Assembly (NCBI RefSeq): GCF_030815585.1 | Contig: NZ_JAUSWY010000001.1 | Span: forward strand, 496,001 to 560,000 | DNA from: Arthrobacter pascens | GTDB lineage: Bacteria; Actinomycetota; Actinomycetes; Actinomycetales; Micrococcaceae | Reading direction: 5' to 3' | DNA: 64,000 nucleotides | Shown: one piece after another, positions 33,573 to 42,232 of the stretch | Layout of the letters: each line of letters opens with the position of its first letter | Position numbering within the stretch: the first letter of the stretch is position 1 | Program-made: the position numbers and the translations under genes | Notes under the pieces: generated by a model | Seen by the model: only the letters and a program-made list of their open reading frames with translations | What the model was told of the DNA's origin: nothing | The model's database searches: none

Positions 33573-35659
33573 GATTTTTTCCCCTGCTGGTTGATCAACG
33601 TGTCAATGTCTGCGGTACCTAAAATGCCGTCCGCGACGAACACGGTGACGCTGCGGCGCACCGGTGCGCCTGGTTCGGCTATGACCGGCACGTCCCAGGC
33701 GAGCGACTGGCCCACGCCCGGGTATCCCTCCACGCGGACGAACCACGGGTCCGTGGAACTCTCTGCGGCCACGAACACCAGGGTGGCGGCAGCGGCGCTG
33801 CCCGAGCTCCCGCCGTCGGAGGTCCTTCTGCCCGAGGTCCCGCCGTCGAACGTTCCCGACCAGGCCAGCCACGGCGTCACACTTCCATGGACCGCGCTCT
33901 CGCCCGCCCCGTCAGGAGTCCACACGTTGGCTCCGGCGCATTCCGGGAGCCGCCAGAAAAAGCCGCCGTATCCGCCCTCGTGGCGGCCGTTCGAGCCCGG
34001 GCTGCCCAGGCTCACCGGCCGGTCGCCGGCGGGGGAGAGGGCAAAGTCCAGTCCCAGTCGCCAGACTGAAGGGCCGACGGCGTCCCACGTCCAGGTGCGC
34101 TGCTCTCGGAGTACGGGGCGGCCGTCGGGGCCATTCCAGGACAGGGACTCGATCAGCCGGCCGTCCTGCGCTCCGCCCCGGTCGCCGTCGTGGGCTCCCG
34201 CGCCAGTGTGGACGATGCTCCCGTGGTCCGGCCGCCAGACGTATTCACCCGCCGGCCGGGTGTAGGTCCGGCCGCCCCAGAAATTCACGCCGTCCACATC
34301 CTGGAGCGCCACTCCGACACCCAGGTGCCACACATGGTCCAGGGGCTGGTGGCCGGTCACAACGGTTCCGGCGAGCGTACGGACCGGATGCAGGTACGGC
34401 CGCGGCGACGATACGGCGCGGATGCGGCTGCCGTCCTGATAGTCCGCCACGGGGTGCCCGCCGATGGTGAAGGTCCGGACCGGTGGCAGGCTGCGCGCCC
34501 ACGGGACGCCCAGCTCAGCAAAAGTGGCCTGGGCTTTGGCGGCGCGTTCGATCAGTCCGGCAATTCCGTGGACCACGGGGTGCGCGTCGTCCCCGTGGCC
34601 CTCCCAAGTGATGTGGTCAGGGCCAATTTCGTGGGGGTCGGGCGCTGTACGGATGGCTTCGAGGACACAGGTGAATGCACCGGTGCCGGCCAGGGCGCAG
34701 AGCAGCGGCGTGCCGGAGGTCCGGGCGTCGAGCAGGTTCTCCAGGAGGTCGGTCCGGCCGAAGGTCTCCCTGCGCTCGCCGTCCGGCGTGGTGATGACCA
34801 CTTCGTCCTTGGTGTAGAAGAACGTGATCTCTCCCTGCGTCCCGTGGACCGTGACAGACGGGTGCTGCTGTTCGGGCGCACACAGGGTCAGCACGCAGAG
34901 CAGGGTCCTCCCGCCCGCCGTGCGGACGCGGATGACAGAAGTGTCGTCACTTTGCGTGTCATGCGCACGGTACAGGTCCGTCTCCACGGAGGACACGTCG
35001 GCCACGGTGTGGGCGCCGGCAACACTCAGCGCGGTGGCGACGGCGTGCGCCAGCGCGTTGGTGGCCACGCCGTCCACCACATCGATGCCGTCAATGCTGC
35101 GCTTTCCTGCCCACCGTGAGCGCTTGAAATAGGACTTGGTCCGCACCCACATTCCGGTAGCGCTCAGTCCGAACACGTCGCCGATGCCGCCGGAGTCGAT
35201 GGTTTCACGGATTGCCGGCAGGGCCTGGGACCCGAGGCTCTGGAAGCCCACCTGGACCAGCCGGCCAGCGGCGTCCGCAGCTGCCAGGACGTCCTGGAAC
35301 TGGGCCATGGATGCCACGGGCGGTTTCTCGACGTACACGTCGGCGCCGGCTGCCAGGGCTGCCAGGGCAAGGGGTGCGTGAGTCTGGATGGGCGTGGCCA
35401 GGATGACCACATCAGGGACCGGCCCGGCAGCCAGCAGCTGGTCCAGGGTGTTGAAGACAGCCACGGAACCGGCAAGCCTGCCAGCCTCGGGCGGGTTGGG
35501 ATCGGCCACGGCCACCAGTTCCAGGGCGCCGGATTCCTCGAGCCTGGCCAGGTTGGCCAGATGCCGTTCGCCGTAGCCATGAACGCCTACCAGGGCAATG
35601 CGCGGTGGGGCAGTTGCTGCTGGGGTGCCGGGTGCCGCGGGGGCGGATTGCTGAATCAT
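33569..35659 (-). CDS. Gfo/Idh/MocA oxidoreductase fused to a DUF6807 (PmoA-like) domain
   Basis: Protein of 696 aa. Residues about 20-390 are a Gfo/Idh/MocA oxidoreductase (RIALVGVHGYGERHLANL, EKP motif in VYVEKPPVASM, and RWAGKRSIDGIDVVDGVATN). Residues about 395-695 are a DUF6807/PmoA-type domain (FTIGGHPVADYQDGSRIR, FWGGRTYT, DHGSIVHTG, LDFALSPAG, GGYGGFFWRLPE). The oxidoreductase half is a close paralogue of the free-standing protein at 57380-58720. ATG 35659 is chosen; TTG 35662 directly before it also opens the frame. Upstream comes the esterase gene (14-17 bp gap). Substrate unknown; likely a sugar or glycoside from pectin. Confidence 0.85.
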   Translation of the reverse strand: MIQQSAPAAPGTPAATAPPRIALVGVHGYGERHLANLARLEESGALELVAVADPNPPEAGRLAGSVAVFNTLDQLLAAGPVPDVVILATPIQTHAPLALAALAAGADVYVEKPPVASMAQFQDVLAAADAAGRLVQVGFQSLGSQALPAIRETIDSGGIGDVFGLSATGMWVRTKSYFKRSRWAGKRSIDGIDVVDGVATNALAHAVATALSVAGAHTVADVSSVETDLYRAHDTQSDDTSVIRVRTAGGRTLLCVLTLCAPEQQHPSVTVHGTQGEITFFYTKDEVVITTPDGERRETFGRTDLLENLLDARTSGTPLLCALAGTGAFTCVLEAIRTAPDPHEIGPDHITWEGHGDDAHPVVHGIAGLIERAAKAQATFAELGVPWARSLPPVRTFTIGGHPVADYQDGSRIRAVSSPRPYLHPVRTLAGTVVTGHQPLDHVWHLGVGVALQDVDGVNFWGGRTYTRPAGEYVWRPDHGSIVHTGAGAHDGDRGGAQDGRLIESLSWNGPDGRPVLREQRTWTWDAVGPSVWRLGLDFALSPAGDRPVSLGSPGSNGRHEGGYGGFFWRLPECAGANVWTPDGAGESAVHGSVTPWLAWSGTFDGGTSGRRTSDGGSSGSAAAATLVFVAAESSTDPWFVRVEGYPGVGQSLAWDVPVIAEPGAPVRRSVTVFVADGILGTADIDTLINQQGKKS

Positions 35660-35676
35660 CAAAGGGTCCTCGGTGG

Positions 35677-36846
35677 CTAAATGGTGGGAAGAGACGAAAG
35701 ATCGTGGACGGAGGGGCTTCCGGCGCCCAGGGTCCGGGAGAGATAGCTGATGGCTTCATTCTGCATCTCCGCCGTAAACACGTGGCCGCCTGGCCAGAAG
35801 CTTCCGGTGTAGGCCGTCCGCCCGTGCAGGGCTGCCAGCGTCCGGTGGGCGTCGCGCATGCCTTCTTCCGGAAAGAGTTCATCCGCCAGGGCGTACTGCA
35901 CCAGCAAGCCGTCGGCTCGGGACCTTGCTGTCAGCTCAGGCCAGTCGCCCAGCTGCCAGAGTCCGGGCGTCTGGAGCAGCCAGGAGTGCGCATCCAGGTA
36001 GGCAGGCAGCAGCGACTCGAACGTGGCCATCATGCAGGTCACCACGTAGTTCCGGATCCGGGGGCTGAGGGCCGCCAGCGTCAGTGAACGGCCGCCGCCG
36101 CCGGAGAAGCCGATGCAGCCCAGCCTGTCGGCATCAACTCCTGGAAGCCCGGCAAGGATATCCAGGGCGGCAAGGTCGTCGTGCGCCACCATTCCCGCCA
36201 GGCTGGTGCCCAGCAGGCCTGCGGCCTTGGCGACGGTGTCCTCATGGAATCCCGCGGCGGCGTTGTACAGCTCCGCGTCGGAAGGCACGACGCCGTCCTC
36301 CCGCCACTGCGAGTTCCGCGCCTCCAGCGCGGAGACCGTCCGCCGTGGCGGGGCGGAGAGGTCAAAGCGCCGGCTGCCCCAGGCGAACGTGTCGTGGGCC
36401 AGGACCGCAAAGCCGCTGCGGGCCACGTCCGTTGCGAGGGCACGGCCATCGTAGTGCCCTGCGCGTGCGGCTGCCGTAGACGGGTGGGACTCGGGAAGTT
36501 CCACCAGCCTGTCCGCCCCGCCGAACTTGTTGCCGCCGTGGCAATGCAATGCGAGGACGCCCGGCAGCGGTCCAGAATGGCCGGCAGGCCGCACCAGCCA
36601 GGCCGTGGTGCGGGGGCCGAATCCCAACTGCCAGCTGAGCTGGGAGGTGGTGACGCCGTCGTACGTTTCCTCCCACAGGAGCGTGATGTCTGGGGTACCG
36701 GCCCCTTCCGGAACGCCGAGGGCGTCCGAAAGCTCCTGCGCTGCCCGAGTGTCGGCCTGGAATCGGGCATGCGTCTGAACGTAGGCAGGCCAGTCCTCAT
36801 AGCCGGCGATCGCGCTGGGCCGGACCGGCTGTGTATTTGTGCTCAC
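35677..36846 (-). CDS. alpha/beta hydrolase of the dienelactone hydrolase/acetyl-esterase type
   Basis: Protein of 389 aa. The alpha/beta-hydrolase core starts with an oxyanion strand PGVLALHCHGGNKFGGADR (about 95-113), has the nucleophile elbow GCIGFSGGGGRSL (Ser near 237), and a C-terminal His in FWPGGHVFTAEMQ (about 362). It resembles family members annotated as dienelactone hydrolases or acetyl xylan esterase-like proteins of sugar clusters, with no signal peptide, so it would act in the cytoplasm. GTG 36846 with AGG nearby is used; the frame stays open 210 codons upstream into the binding-protein gene but without homology. It is the second gene of the leftward operon after the binding protein. 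Confidence 0.8.
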   Translation of the reverse strand: MSTNTQPVRPSAIAGYEDWPAYVQTHARFQADTRAAQELSDALGVPEGAGTPDITLLWEETYDGVTTSQLSWQLGFGPRTTAWLVRPAGHSGPLPGVLALHCHGGNKFGGADRLVELPESHPSTAAARAGHYDGRALATDVARSGFAVLAHDTFAWGSRRFDLSAPPRRTVSALEARNSQWREDGVVPSDAELYNAAAGFHEDTVAKAAGLLGTSLAGMVAHDDLAALDILAGLPGVDADRLGCIGFSGGGGRSLTLAALSPRIRNYVVTCMMATFESLLPAYLDAHSWLLQTPGLWQLGDWPELTARSRADGLLVQYALADELFPEEGMRDAHRTLAALHGRTAYTGSFWPGGHVFTAEMQNEAISYLSRTLGAGSPSVHDLSSLPTI

Positions 36847-36893
36847 TGACCTGCCTAAAGTTCGCGGAATGTGTGGTTCGAGGGTTGCCGAGG

Positions 36894-38192
36894 TCAGCCC
36901 AGGTTTTGGTTGACCTCGGAGATGAAGCCCTTGGCTGCGTCCTGCGGGCTGACCTTTCCGAAGAGTACATCCGTGTTGTAGCGGTTCAGGACCTCCATGG
37001 TGGCCGAAGAACCGGCCGGGAACGGAAGGGGCGGCTCGATGTCCAGTTTGGCCAGGCGGTCCAGGTACACGGCTTCCTTCTGCTGCGACTCCTTGAGTAA
37101 CGGGGCGATTCCGGCCTTCAGCTCGGTGTTGGCGGGCATGCCGCGGTCGCTCTTGATCTTGGTTGCGGCGTCCATGTTGTTCACCAGGTAGTTGATGAAC
37201 TGGGCAGCTTCCTTGGGGTGCGCAGATTTTGAGGAGATCGCGTATTCCATGGATGACCGCAGCCATGAGCCGGGCCGCGTGCTCTCGCCCGGCAGCTTCA
37301 TCATGACCAGAGGCGATCCCGAGTAGGAGTTCATCTGGTTGCTCCAGGAGATCTTCATGCCCTGCTTTCCTTGGCCCATCAGTGTCAGTTCGGGCTGCGC
37401 GGAACCGTCCTCCACCGTCTGCGAGGCCGACGGCGCACCACCGGTTTCCATGAGCTTCTTGTTCAGCCCGAACCACTCAGCCGCGGTGTCCTCGCTGATG
37501 CCCAGTTTCGTGCCGTCGTCGGTGTAAAGGTCTTCGCCATGCTGGCGGGCCCAGACGGCAAGGAACGAGTCGTTGGCCATGGGGGTGGTGCCGAAGGTGC
37601 CCTGCGGCGAGTTCTTGGTGATCTGTGCAGCGATGTCCGCGTAGTCGTCCCACGTCCAGGTCTCGTCATCCGGAAGTTCCACGCCGGCTGCTTCGAAGAC
37701 CTTGGGGTCGATAACCATGGACATTGCGTTCACCCCGGCTGTAATGGTGTATTGCTTGCCCGCGATCTTGCCCAGGTCCACTGTCCCGTCCGCGAACTTG
37801 GAGGTGTCGAGCTGGTCCTTCACCTTGTCCAAGTCAAGGAGCACGCCGCGGCTGGCATATTCGCCCGGGTACGCGCCGCTCATGGTGAAGACATCGGGAG
37901 TGGTGCCGCCGGCAATCTGGGTGGCCATCTTGTCCCAGTAGGAACTGAACTCGGTGTTCTCGCCCTCCACCTTGATGGTGGGGTTGGCGGCTTCAAAGGC
38001 CTTGATGACTTCCTGGGTTGTCTTGGCCCGGGAATCGTTGCCCCACCAAGCGAACCGGATGGTCACGGGATCCTCTACCGTTCCCACCTTTCCGGAGGCT
38101 GCGCCGCCCGCGCCACAGCCGGTAAGGATCATTCCCAGGGCCGCCGCTGCGCCGGCAACCCCCAATACTGACTTCTTGAGACCAAACCGCAT
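36894..38192 (-). CDS. ABC transporter sugar-binding lipoprotein (family 1)
   Basis: Protein of 432 aa with a lipoprotein signal (FGLKKSVLGVAGAAAALGMILTGC, Cys about 26) and an extracellular solute-binding family 1 fold (VTIRFAWWGNDSRAKTTQEVIKAFEAANPTIKVEGENTEF; WDKMATQIAGGTTPDVFTM). ATG 38192 with GAGGCAGGA upstream; a longer frame to 38258 lacks homology. Unusually, it is divergent from the two permease genes at 38567 and 39501 that it probably serves, and it heads the operon with the esterase, Gfo/DUF6807 and M24-fold genes. Its promoter (-35 38282-38287, -10 38259-38264, minus strand) has LacI-type boxes on both sides. Confidence 0.9.
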   Translation of the reverse strand: MRFGLKKSVLGVAGAAAALGMILTGCGAGGAASGKVGTVEDPVTIRFAWWGNDSRAKTTQEVIKAFEAANPTIKVEGENTEFSSYWDKMATQIAGGTTPDVFTMSGAYPGEYASRGVLLDLDKVKDQLDTSKFADGTVDLGKIAGKQYTITAGVNAMSMVIDPKVFEAAGVELPDDETWTWDDYADIAAQITKNSPQGTFGTTPMANDSFLAVWARQHGEDLYTDDGTKLGISEDTAAEWFGLNKKLMETGGAPSASQTVEDGSAQPELTLMGQGKQGMKISWSNQMNSYSGSPLVMMKLPGESTRPGSWLRSSMEYAISSKSAHPKEAAQFINYLVNNMDAATKIKSDRGMPANTELKAGIAPLLKESQQKEAVYLDRLAKLDIEPPLPFPAGSSATMEVLNRYNTDVLFGKVSPQDAAKGFISEVNQNLG

Positions 38193-38240
38193 TGTCCTGC
38201 CTCTCAGGCGTCGTTTTGTTGAGTAGAGTGTTTCATCGTG

Positions 38241-38256
38241 CAGAAAACGCTTTCTC
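38241..38256. promoter_or_regulatory. LacI-type operator of the leftward binding-protein operon
   Basis: CAGAAAACGCTTTCTC, 2 bp downstream of the -10 box of the leftward promoter, so a bound repressor would cover the transcription start. It matches the shared core of the other LacI-type sites in the window. Confidence 0.8.
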
Positions 38257-38258
38257 AA

Positions 38259-38287
38259 AAACTAACAAAGGGCTATACAGGAGTCAA
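38259..38287 (-). promoter_or_regulatory. promoter of the leftward binding-protein operon
   Basis: On the minus strand, -35 TTGACT (38287-38282) and -10 TAGTTT (38264-38259) with a 17-bp spacer, about 67 bp before the ATG at 38192. Confidence 0.75.
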
Positions 38288-38301
38288 GAAACCGTTTACT
38301 T
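38286..38301. promoter_or_regulatory. second LacI-type box at the divergent region
   Basis: AAGAAACCGTTTACTT overlaps the outer end of the leftward -35 box. It is a weaker match to the shared operator (compare GAGAAACCGATTACTC at 58987). With the 38241 site it could allow looping across the promoter. Confidence 0.55.
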
Positions 38302-38450
38302 TGGTATGAAGCCGCTTTTTCAATGTCCCGCTGGACGGTGGCCGGATCCGGACAACAGCATCTGCGTTCTGCACTGAACAGAGTCTGCCACCGGAGGCGG
38401 TACGTAACATGATTGCTCCAGGGCGATCACCCAAGACGTGGAGGGCCACG

Positions 38451-38570
38451 ATGACCAAAGGAGACCACATGGCCGCTGAACATATACCCAGGACGCCGCG
38501 ACCGGTAGGCCTGCCGGCAGGTGTGCCGGCGGCAGCAGGTCTGCTGGCTGAAGCGGAGTCGCCGCAATGA
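38451..38570 (+). CDS. small open reading frame coupled to the permease gene
   Basis: Unrecognised peptide of 39 aa from ATG 38451, or 33 aa from the in-frame ATG 38469 (MAAEHIPRTPRPVGLPAG...). The second ATG has an ideal AAAGGAG five bases upstream (38457-38463) and the first has GGAGG nearby. The TGA stop (38568-38570) overlaps the ATG of the permease (38567) as ATGA. The permease itself has only a modest ribosome site, so the small frame may feed ribosomes to it. The frame is also open upstream from ATG 38409. Composition is Pro/Ala/Gly-rich; no membrane segment. It may be a coupling leader, not a functional protein. Confidence 0.4.
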   Translation: MTKGDHMAAEHIPRTPRPVGLPAGVPAAAGLLAEAESPQ

Positions 38571-39511
38571 GTGCCATCAGTGAACTCAGTACCCTTGCCA
38601 AACGCAAAGGGCCGGTGACCGCCGCCGAGAAGAAAGCCAACGGCCGGGACAACAAAGCCGCCTACATCTTCCTGCTGCCGTGGCTGGTGGGTTTGGTGGC
38701 CATCACCATCGGGCCGATGCTGATGTCCCTTTACCTGTCCTTCACGGACTACAACCTGCTGCAGCCGCCGGAATGGACCGGGCTGGACAATTTCATCCGG
38801 ATGCTCAGCGACGCACGGCTGCATAACTCGCTGGGGGTCACCTTCACCTACGTTTTTGTCGGCGTCCCGCTTCAGCTCGCTGTGGCCTTGCTGATCGCCC
38901 TGGTGTTGGACAAGGGCCTGCGCGGGCTTCCGTTCTACCGGTCGGTGTTCTACCTGCCGTCACTGCTGGGGGGCTCCGTCGCCGTTGCCATCCTCTGGAA
39001 GCAGATCTTCGGAACCACTGGCCTGGTGAACCAGGTCCTCGCAATGTTCGGAGTCCAGGGACCGGGTTGGATTTCCGATCCCAGCACCGCACTGGGATCC
39101 ATCGTTCTGCTGCACGTATGGACCTTTGGTGCCCCGATGATCATTTTCCTGGCGGGCCTCCGGCAGATCCCGGTGATGTACTACGAGGCCGCGAGGGTGG
39201 ATGGCGCAGGGACGCTCCAGCAGTTCTGGCGGATCACCCTGCCGATGCTCAGCCCCATCATCTTCTTCAACCTCGTGCTCCAGATCATCGGATCCTTCCA
39301 GTCCTTCACGCAGGCGTTCATCGTCTCCGGCGGCAATGGCGGCCCGTCCGACTCCACGATGTTCTTCACGCTGTACCTGTACCAGAAGGGCTTCGGCCAG
39401 TTCGACATGGGCTACGCCTCCGCAATGGCGTGGTTCCTGCTGGTCATCATCGGTGTGTTCACCGCCATCAACTTCATCGCTGCAAAGTATTGGGTTTTCT
39501 ATGACGACTAA
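38567..39511 (+). CDS. sugar ABC transporter permease (MalF/UgpA type)
   Basis: Membrane protein of 314 aa with six predicted helices (AYIFLLPWLVGLVAITIGPMLMSLYLSF first). The EAA loop that contacts the ATPase is YYEAARVDGAGTLQQFWRITLPMLSP (about 205-230). Its stop overlaps the next permease start by 11 bp, so the two are coupled. It probably works with the binding protein at 36894 (divergent) or that at 40714 (downstream). No ATPase gene is nearby; a shared MsiK/MsmX-like ATPase encoded elsewhere is expected, as in other actinobacterial sugar importers. Confidence 0.93.
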   Translation: MSAISELSTLAKRKGPVTAAEKKANGRDNKAAYIFLLPWLVGLVAITIGPMLMSLYLSFTDYNLLQPPEWTGLDNFIRMLSDARLHNSLGVTFTYVFVGVPLQLAVALLIALVLDKGLRGLPFYRSVFYLPSLLGGSVAVAILWKQIFGTTGLVNQVLAMFGVQGPGWISDPSTALGSIVLLHVWTFGAPMIIFLAGLRQIPVMYYEAARVDGAGTLQQFWRITLPMLSPIIFFNLVLQIIGSFQSFTQAFIVSGGNGGPSDSTMFFTLYLYQKGFGQFDMGYASAMAWFLLVIIGVFTAINFIAAKYWVFYDD

Positions 39512-40451
39512 GCTTCAGACGCTGCCCGCTCCGGACAAGAAGAGTGCCGGGGCCGGTAAGCCTACGAACCACCGCAAGCCCAAGAAGGCACGGGAATCCC
39601 GTGGCACGCTGGCCTTCAGCCGCTTACAGCGCACCAAGGCCCTGGTCAAGCACGCCATCCTGATCCTCGCCGGCGCCCTGATGATCTACCCACTGCTGTG
39701 GATGGTGGTCTCCTCGCTCCGGCCCAACGAGGTCATCTTCCGCGATCCCGGGCTCTGGCTCAACAGCCTGGAGATGAGCAACTACACGGATGGCTGGTCA
39801 GCTCTGACGCACCCGTTCGGCCACTACATGCTGAACTCGGCCATCGTGGTGGTGGGATCCATCCTGGGGAACCTGATCTCCTGTTCCATGGCGGCCTACG
39901 CCTTTGCCCGCCTGCAGTTCACCGGCAAGAAGCTGTTTTTCGGCATCATGCTGCTGACCATCATGCTTCCCTTCCACGTTGTAATCGTTCCGCAGTACAT
40001 CCTGTTCTCGCAGATCGGCTGGGTGAACACCTTCTGGCCGCTCCTGGTGCCCAAGCTGCTGGCCACGGACGCGTTCTTTGTCTTCCTTATGGTCCAATTC
40101 ATCCGGGGCATCCCCAAGGACCTTGATGAAGCGGCCAGGATCGACGGCGCCGGACACCCGCGCATCTTCCTGCGGGTGATCCTGCCCCTGATGGTGCCGG
40201 CCCTGGCCACCACCACCATCTTCACCTTCATCTGGACGTGGAACGACTTCTTCGGAGCCCTCATCTACCTGACGGACCCGGACATGTTCACCGTTCCGGT
40301 GGCCCTGCGAGCCTTTGTGGACTCGCAGTCGGCCACCAGCTGGGGATCGCTGTTCGCGATGTCCATCGTGTCCCTTCTGCCGGTGTTCCTGGTGTTCCTT
40401 TTTGGCCAGCGGTTCCTGATCAAGGGCATCGCCACCACGGGCATCAAGTAG
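39501..40451 (+). CDS. sugar ABC transporter permease (MalG type)
   Basis: Membrane protein of 316 aa from ATG 39501. A basic, Lys/Pro-rich N-terminus of about 50 residues precedes six helices (HAILILAGALMIYPLLWMVVSS first). The EAA loop is DEAARIDGAGHPRIFLRVILPLMVP (about 210-234). The ATG lies inside the last codons of the preceding permease in another frame; an earlier frame opening at 39201 is only overlap. Partner of the MalF-type permease upstream. A strong hairpin follows at 40516. Confidence 0.93.
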   Translation: MTTKLQTLPAPDKKSAGAGKPTNHRKPKKARESRGTLAFSRLQRTKALVKHAILILAGALMIYPLLWMVVSSLRPNEVIFRDPGLWLNSLEMSNYTDGWSALTHPFGHYMLNSAIVVVGSILGNLISCSMAAYAFARLQFTGKKLFFGIMLLTIMLPFHVVIVPQYILFSQIGWVNTFWPLLVPKLLATDAFFVFLMVQFIRGIPKDLDEAARIDGAGHPRIFLRVILPLMVPALATTTIFTFIWTWNDFFGALIYLTDPDMFTVPVALRAFVDSQSATSWGSLFAMSIVSLLPVFLVFLFGQRFLIKGIATTGIK

Positions 40452-40515
40452 TTTCGGGATCCGGCCCCTGCAACCGCTCCAGCCGCTCCAACTTCCCTAA
40501 CCGCCCGCCTAGCTT

Positions 40516-40543
40516 GCTGGCCCGTCCCCAGGGACGGGCCAGC
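40516..40543 (+). terminator. hairpin terminator after the permease pair
   Basis: Perfect 13-bp stem: GCTGGCCCGTCCC (40516-40528) and its complement (40531-40543) with CA between. It stands 64 bp after the permease stop and before the next promoter. The following GGCTTGTCCTG has only a weak T content. Confidence 0.7.
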
Positions 40544-40616
40544 GGCTTGTCCTGCCGTGTGGGGAGGCCCGAGGAAGGGCGCCGGCTTTTCCCGCGGAGG
40601 GATGTTCAAAAGCATC

Positions 40617-40645
40617 TTGTATTACAAGTTTTCTACTTGTAGTAT
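40617..40645 (+). promoter_or_regulatory. promoter with a palindrome filling the spacer
   Basis: -35 TTGTAT (40617-40622), 17-bp spacer and -10 TAGTAT (40640-40645). The spacer contains the perfect dyad TACAAGT-TTTCT-ACTTGTA (40623-40641), which is unlike the LacI-type sites and looks like a GntR-family operator. It drives the binding-protein gene at 40714. Confidence 0.8.
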
Positions 40646-40652
40646 CAGATCC

Positions 40653-40668
40653 AAGAAAGCGTTTCCTC
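40653..40668. promoter_or_regulatory. LacI-type operator downstream of the 40617 promoter
   Basis: AAGAAAGCGTTTCCTC begins 7 bp after the -10 box, covering the transcription start. It matches the shared LacI-type core, so this promoter appears to answer to two different regulators. Confidence 0.75.
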
Positions 40669-40713
40669 GTTTATCTTCCCCAGCAACATGATCAAAGAAG
40701 ATCGGAGTACCAA

Positions 40714-42075
40714 GTGCCGCTTTTTCCCCGCTCTGACTCTGCCGCCAAGAACCATCCGGCAGAGACACCATCCACCGGCGCACGTCGCCGGCTACGTAAG
40801 ACGGGAGTGGTTGCCGCGGCAGCCGCCGTCGTCCTTGCCGTGAGTGCCTGCGGCGGGGGCGCCGCTCCGCAGAGTGCAGACGGCAAAGTGGAGCTGCGCT
40901 TCTCCTGGTGGGGAGGCGACAAGCGCGCCCAGCTGACCCAGGATGCGATTGCCGCATTCGAGGCCGAAAACCCGAACATCAAGATCAAGCCCGAATACGG
41001 CGACTGGAGCGGTTACTGGGACAAGCTGGCAACCCAGGTGGCAGCCAATGATGCCCCGGACATCATCCAGATGGACGAAAAGTACATCACCGAGTACTCC
41101 AGTCGCGGCGCATTGCTGGACCTGTCGAAGTACGACATCGACACTTCCAACTTTGACGAGGCTGCCCTGAACGCCGGCAAGAGCGAGGACGGGCTGACAG
41201 GCATCGCGGCCGGTATCAACGCCGCCACCATTCTGGCCAATCCTGCCGTCTTCAAGGCCGCCGGTGTTGAACTTCCCGATGACAAGACCTGGACCTGGGA
41301 AGACTTCGAGCGTATCGCCGCCGAGGTAACGGCCAAGTCGCCGAAGGGCACGTACGGTGCCGCCGCTTATGGCACGGACGAAGCATCTCTGGGCGTCTGG
41401 CTCCGGCAGAACGGCAAGTCCCTATACACCTCGGACGGCAAGCTGGGCTTCGAGCCCGGCGACATCGCCGAGTGGTGGGCATTCCTGAAGGAACTCAGCG
41501 AGAAGAAGGCAGTACCCACCGCGTCCGAGGTAGTGGAGGCTGAGGCGGCCCCGCTGGATCAGAGCGGCCTGGCCACGGGCAAGAACGGGATGGCTTTCTG
41601 GTGGTCCAACCAGCTGCCCGCATTGGAGAAGGCCGCGGGCAGCGAGCTGCAGGTCCTGCGATTCCCCTCCAAGACTGGCAAATCTGCCGACACCCAGCTC
41701 TGGTACAAGGCGTCCCAGTTCTGGTCGGCATCCTCCCGGACCAAGCACCCGGAGGAAACAGCGAAGTTCATCAACTTCCTCGCAAACAACACCAAGGCAG
41801 GCGAAGCCCTCCTTGCCGACCGTGGGGTCTACCCCAACTCGGAGGTCAGGGCCGCCATCGAGCCCAAGCTGACGCCCGCCGACATCAAGGTGGTCAAGTT
41901 CATTGACCAGATCAAGGATGAGCTCGGCGAGGCTCCGGCCCCACCGCCGAAGGGTGCGGGAGCCATCCAGGAGATCGTCAAGCGATACACCTCCGAGGTC
42001 CTCTTCAACAGGCTGTCCACGGACGAGGCCGGCAAGAAGGCAGTGGATGAAATGAAGTCAGCCATAACCAGCTAA
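40714..42075 (+). CDS. ABC transporter sugar-binding lipoprotein (orphan)
   Basis: Protein of 453 aa from GTG 40714 (GGAG before it). A long basic N-terminus (to about residue 30) precedes the hydrophobic segment and lipobox AVSAC (Cys about 46). Family 1 solute-binding fold: VELRFSWWGGDKRAQLTQDAIAAF, YGDWSGYWDKLATQVAANDAPDIIQMDEKY, and YKASQFWSASSRTKHPEETAKFINFL. It closely resembles the protein at 52599. It has its own promoter with two operator types and is followed by a strong terminator, so it is a single-gene unit; it may share the permeases at 38567/39501. Confidence 0.92.
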   Translation: MPLFPRSDSAAKNHPAETPSTGARRRLRKTGVVAAAAAVVLAVSACGGGAAPQSADGKVELRFSWWGGDKRAQLTQDAIAAFEAENPNIKIKPEYGDWSGYWDKLATQVAANDAPDIIQMDEKYITEYSSRGALLDLSKYDIDTSNFDEAALNAGKSEDGLTGIAAGINAATILANPAVFKAAGVELPDDKTWTWEDFERIAAEVTAKSPKGTYGAAAYGTDEASLGVWLRQNGKSLYTSDGKLGFEPGDIAEWWAFLKELSEKKAVPTASEVVEAEAAPLDQSGLATGKNGMAFWWSNQLPALEKAAGSELQVLRFPSKTGKSADTQLWYKASQFWSASSRTKHPEETAKFINFLANNTKAGEALLADRGVYPNSEVRAAIEPKLTPADIKVVKFIDQIKDELGEAPAPPPKGAGAIQEIVKRYTSEVLFNRLSTDEAGKKAVDEMKSAITS

Positions 42076-42161
42076 GTCTCACTCGCCGAAGCGGCTCTGG
42101 ATTGACCTCGCGAACGTCTCGTTTTATTTGGGGGGACGTCCGACGGCGGGTGGCAGCTTCC

Positions 42162-42194
42162 GTCCCGGTTGGAACCTTAGGTTCCGGCCGGGAC
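42162..42194 (+). terminator. hairpin terminator after the orphan binding protein
   Basis: GTCCCGGTTGGAACC (42162-42176) and GGTTCCGGCCGGGAC (42180-42194) form a 15-bp RNA stem, including two G-U pairs, around a 3-nt loop. GGAGTTGTTT follows. It also lies just beyond the end of the leftward kinase gene and may serve both directions. Confidence 0.8.
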
Positions 42195-42232
42195 GGAGTT
42201 GTTTAAGGTTGCTTTGGAGCGGTCCTTCGCTG

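Noticed and set aside
38409..38450. further upstream start (ATG 38409) for the small frame before the permease
   Set aside because: It lacks a good ribosome site, whereas ATG 38469 has an ideal one and ATG 38451 a fair one.
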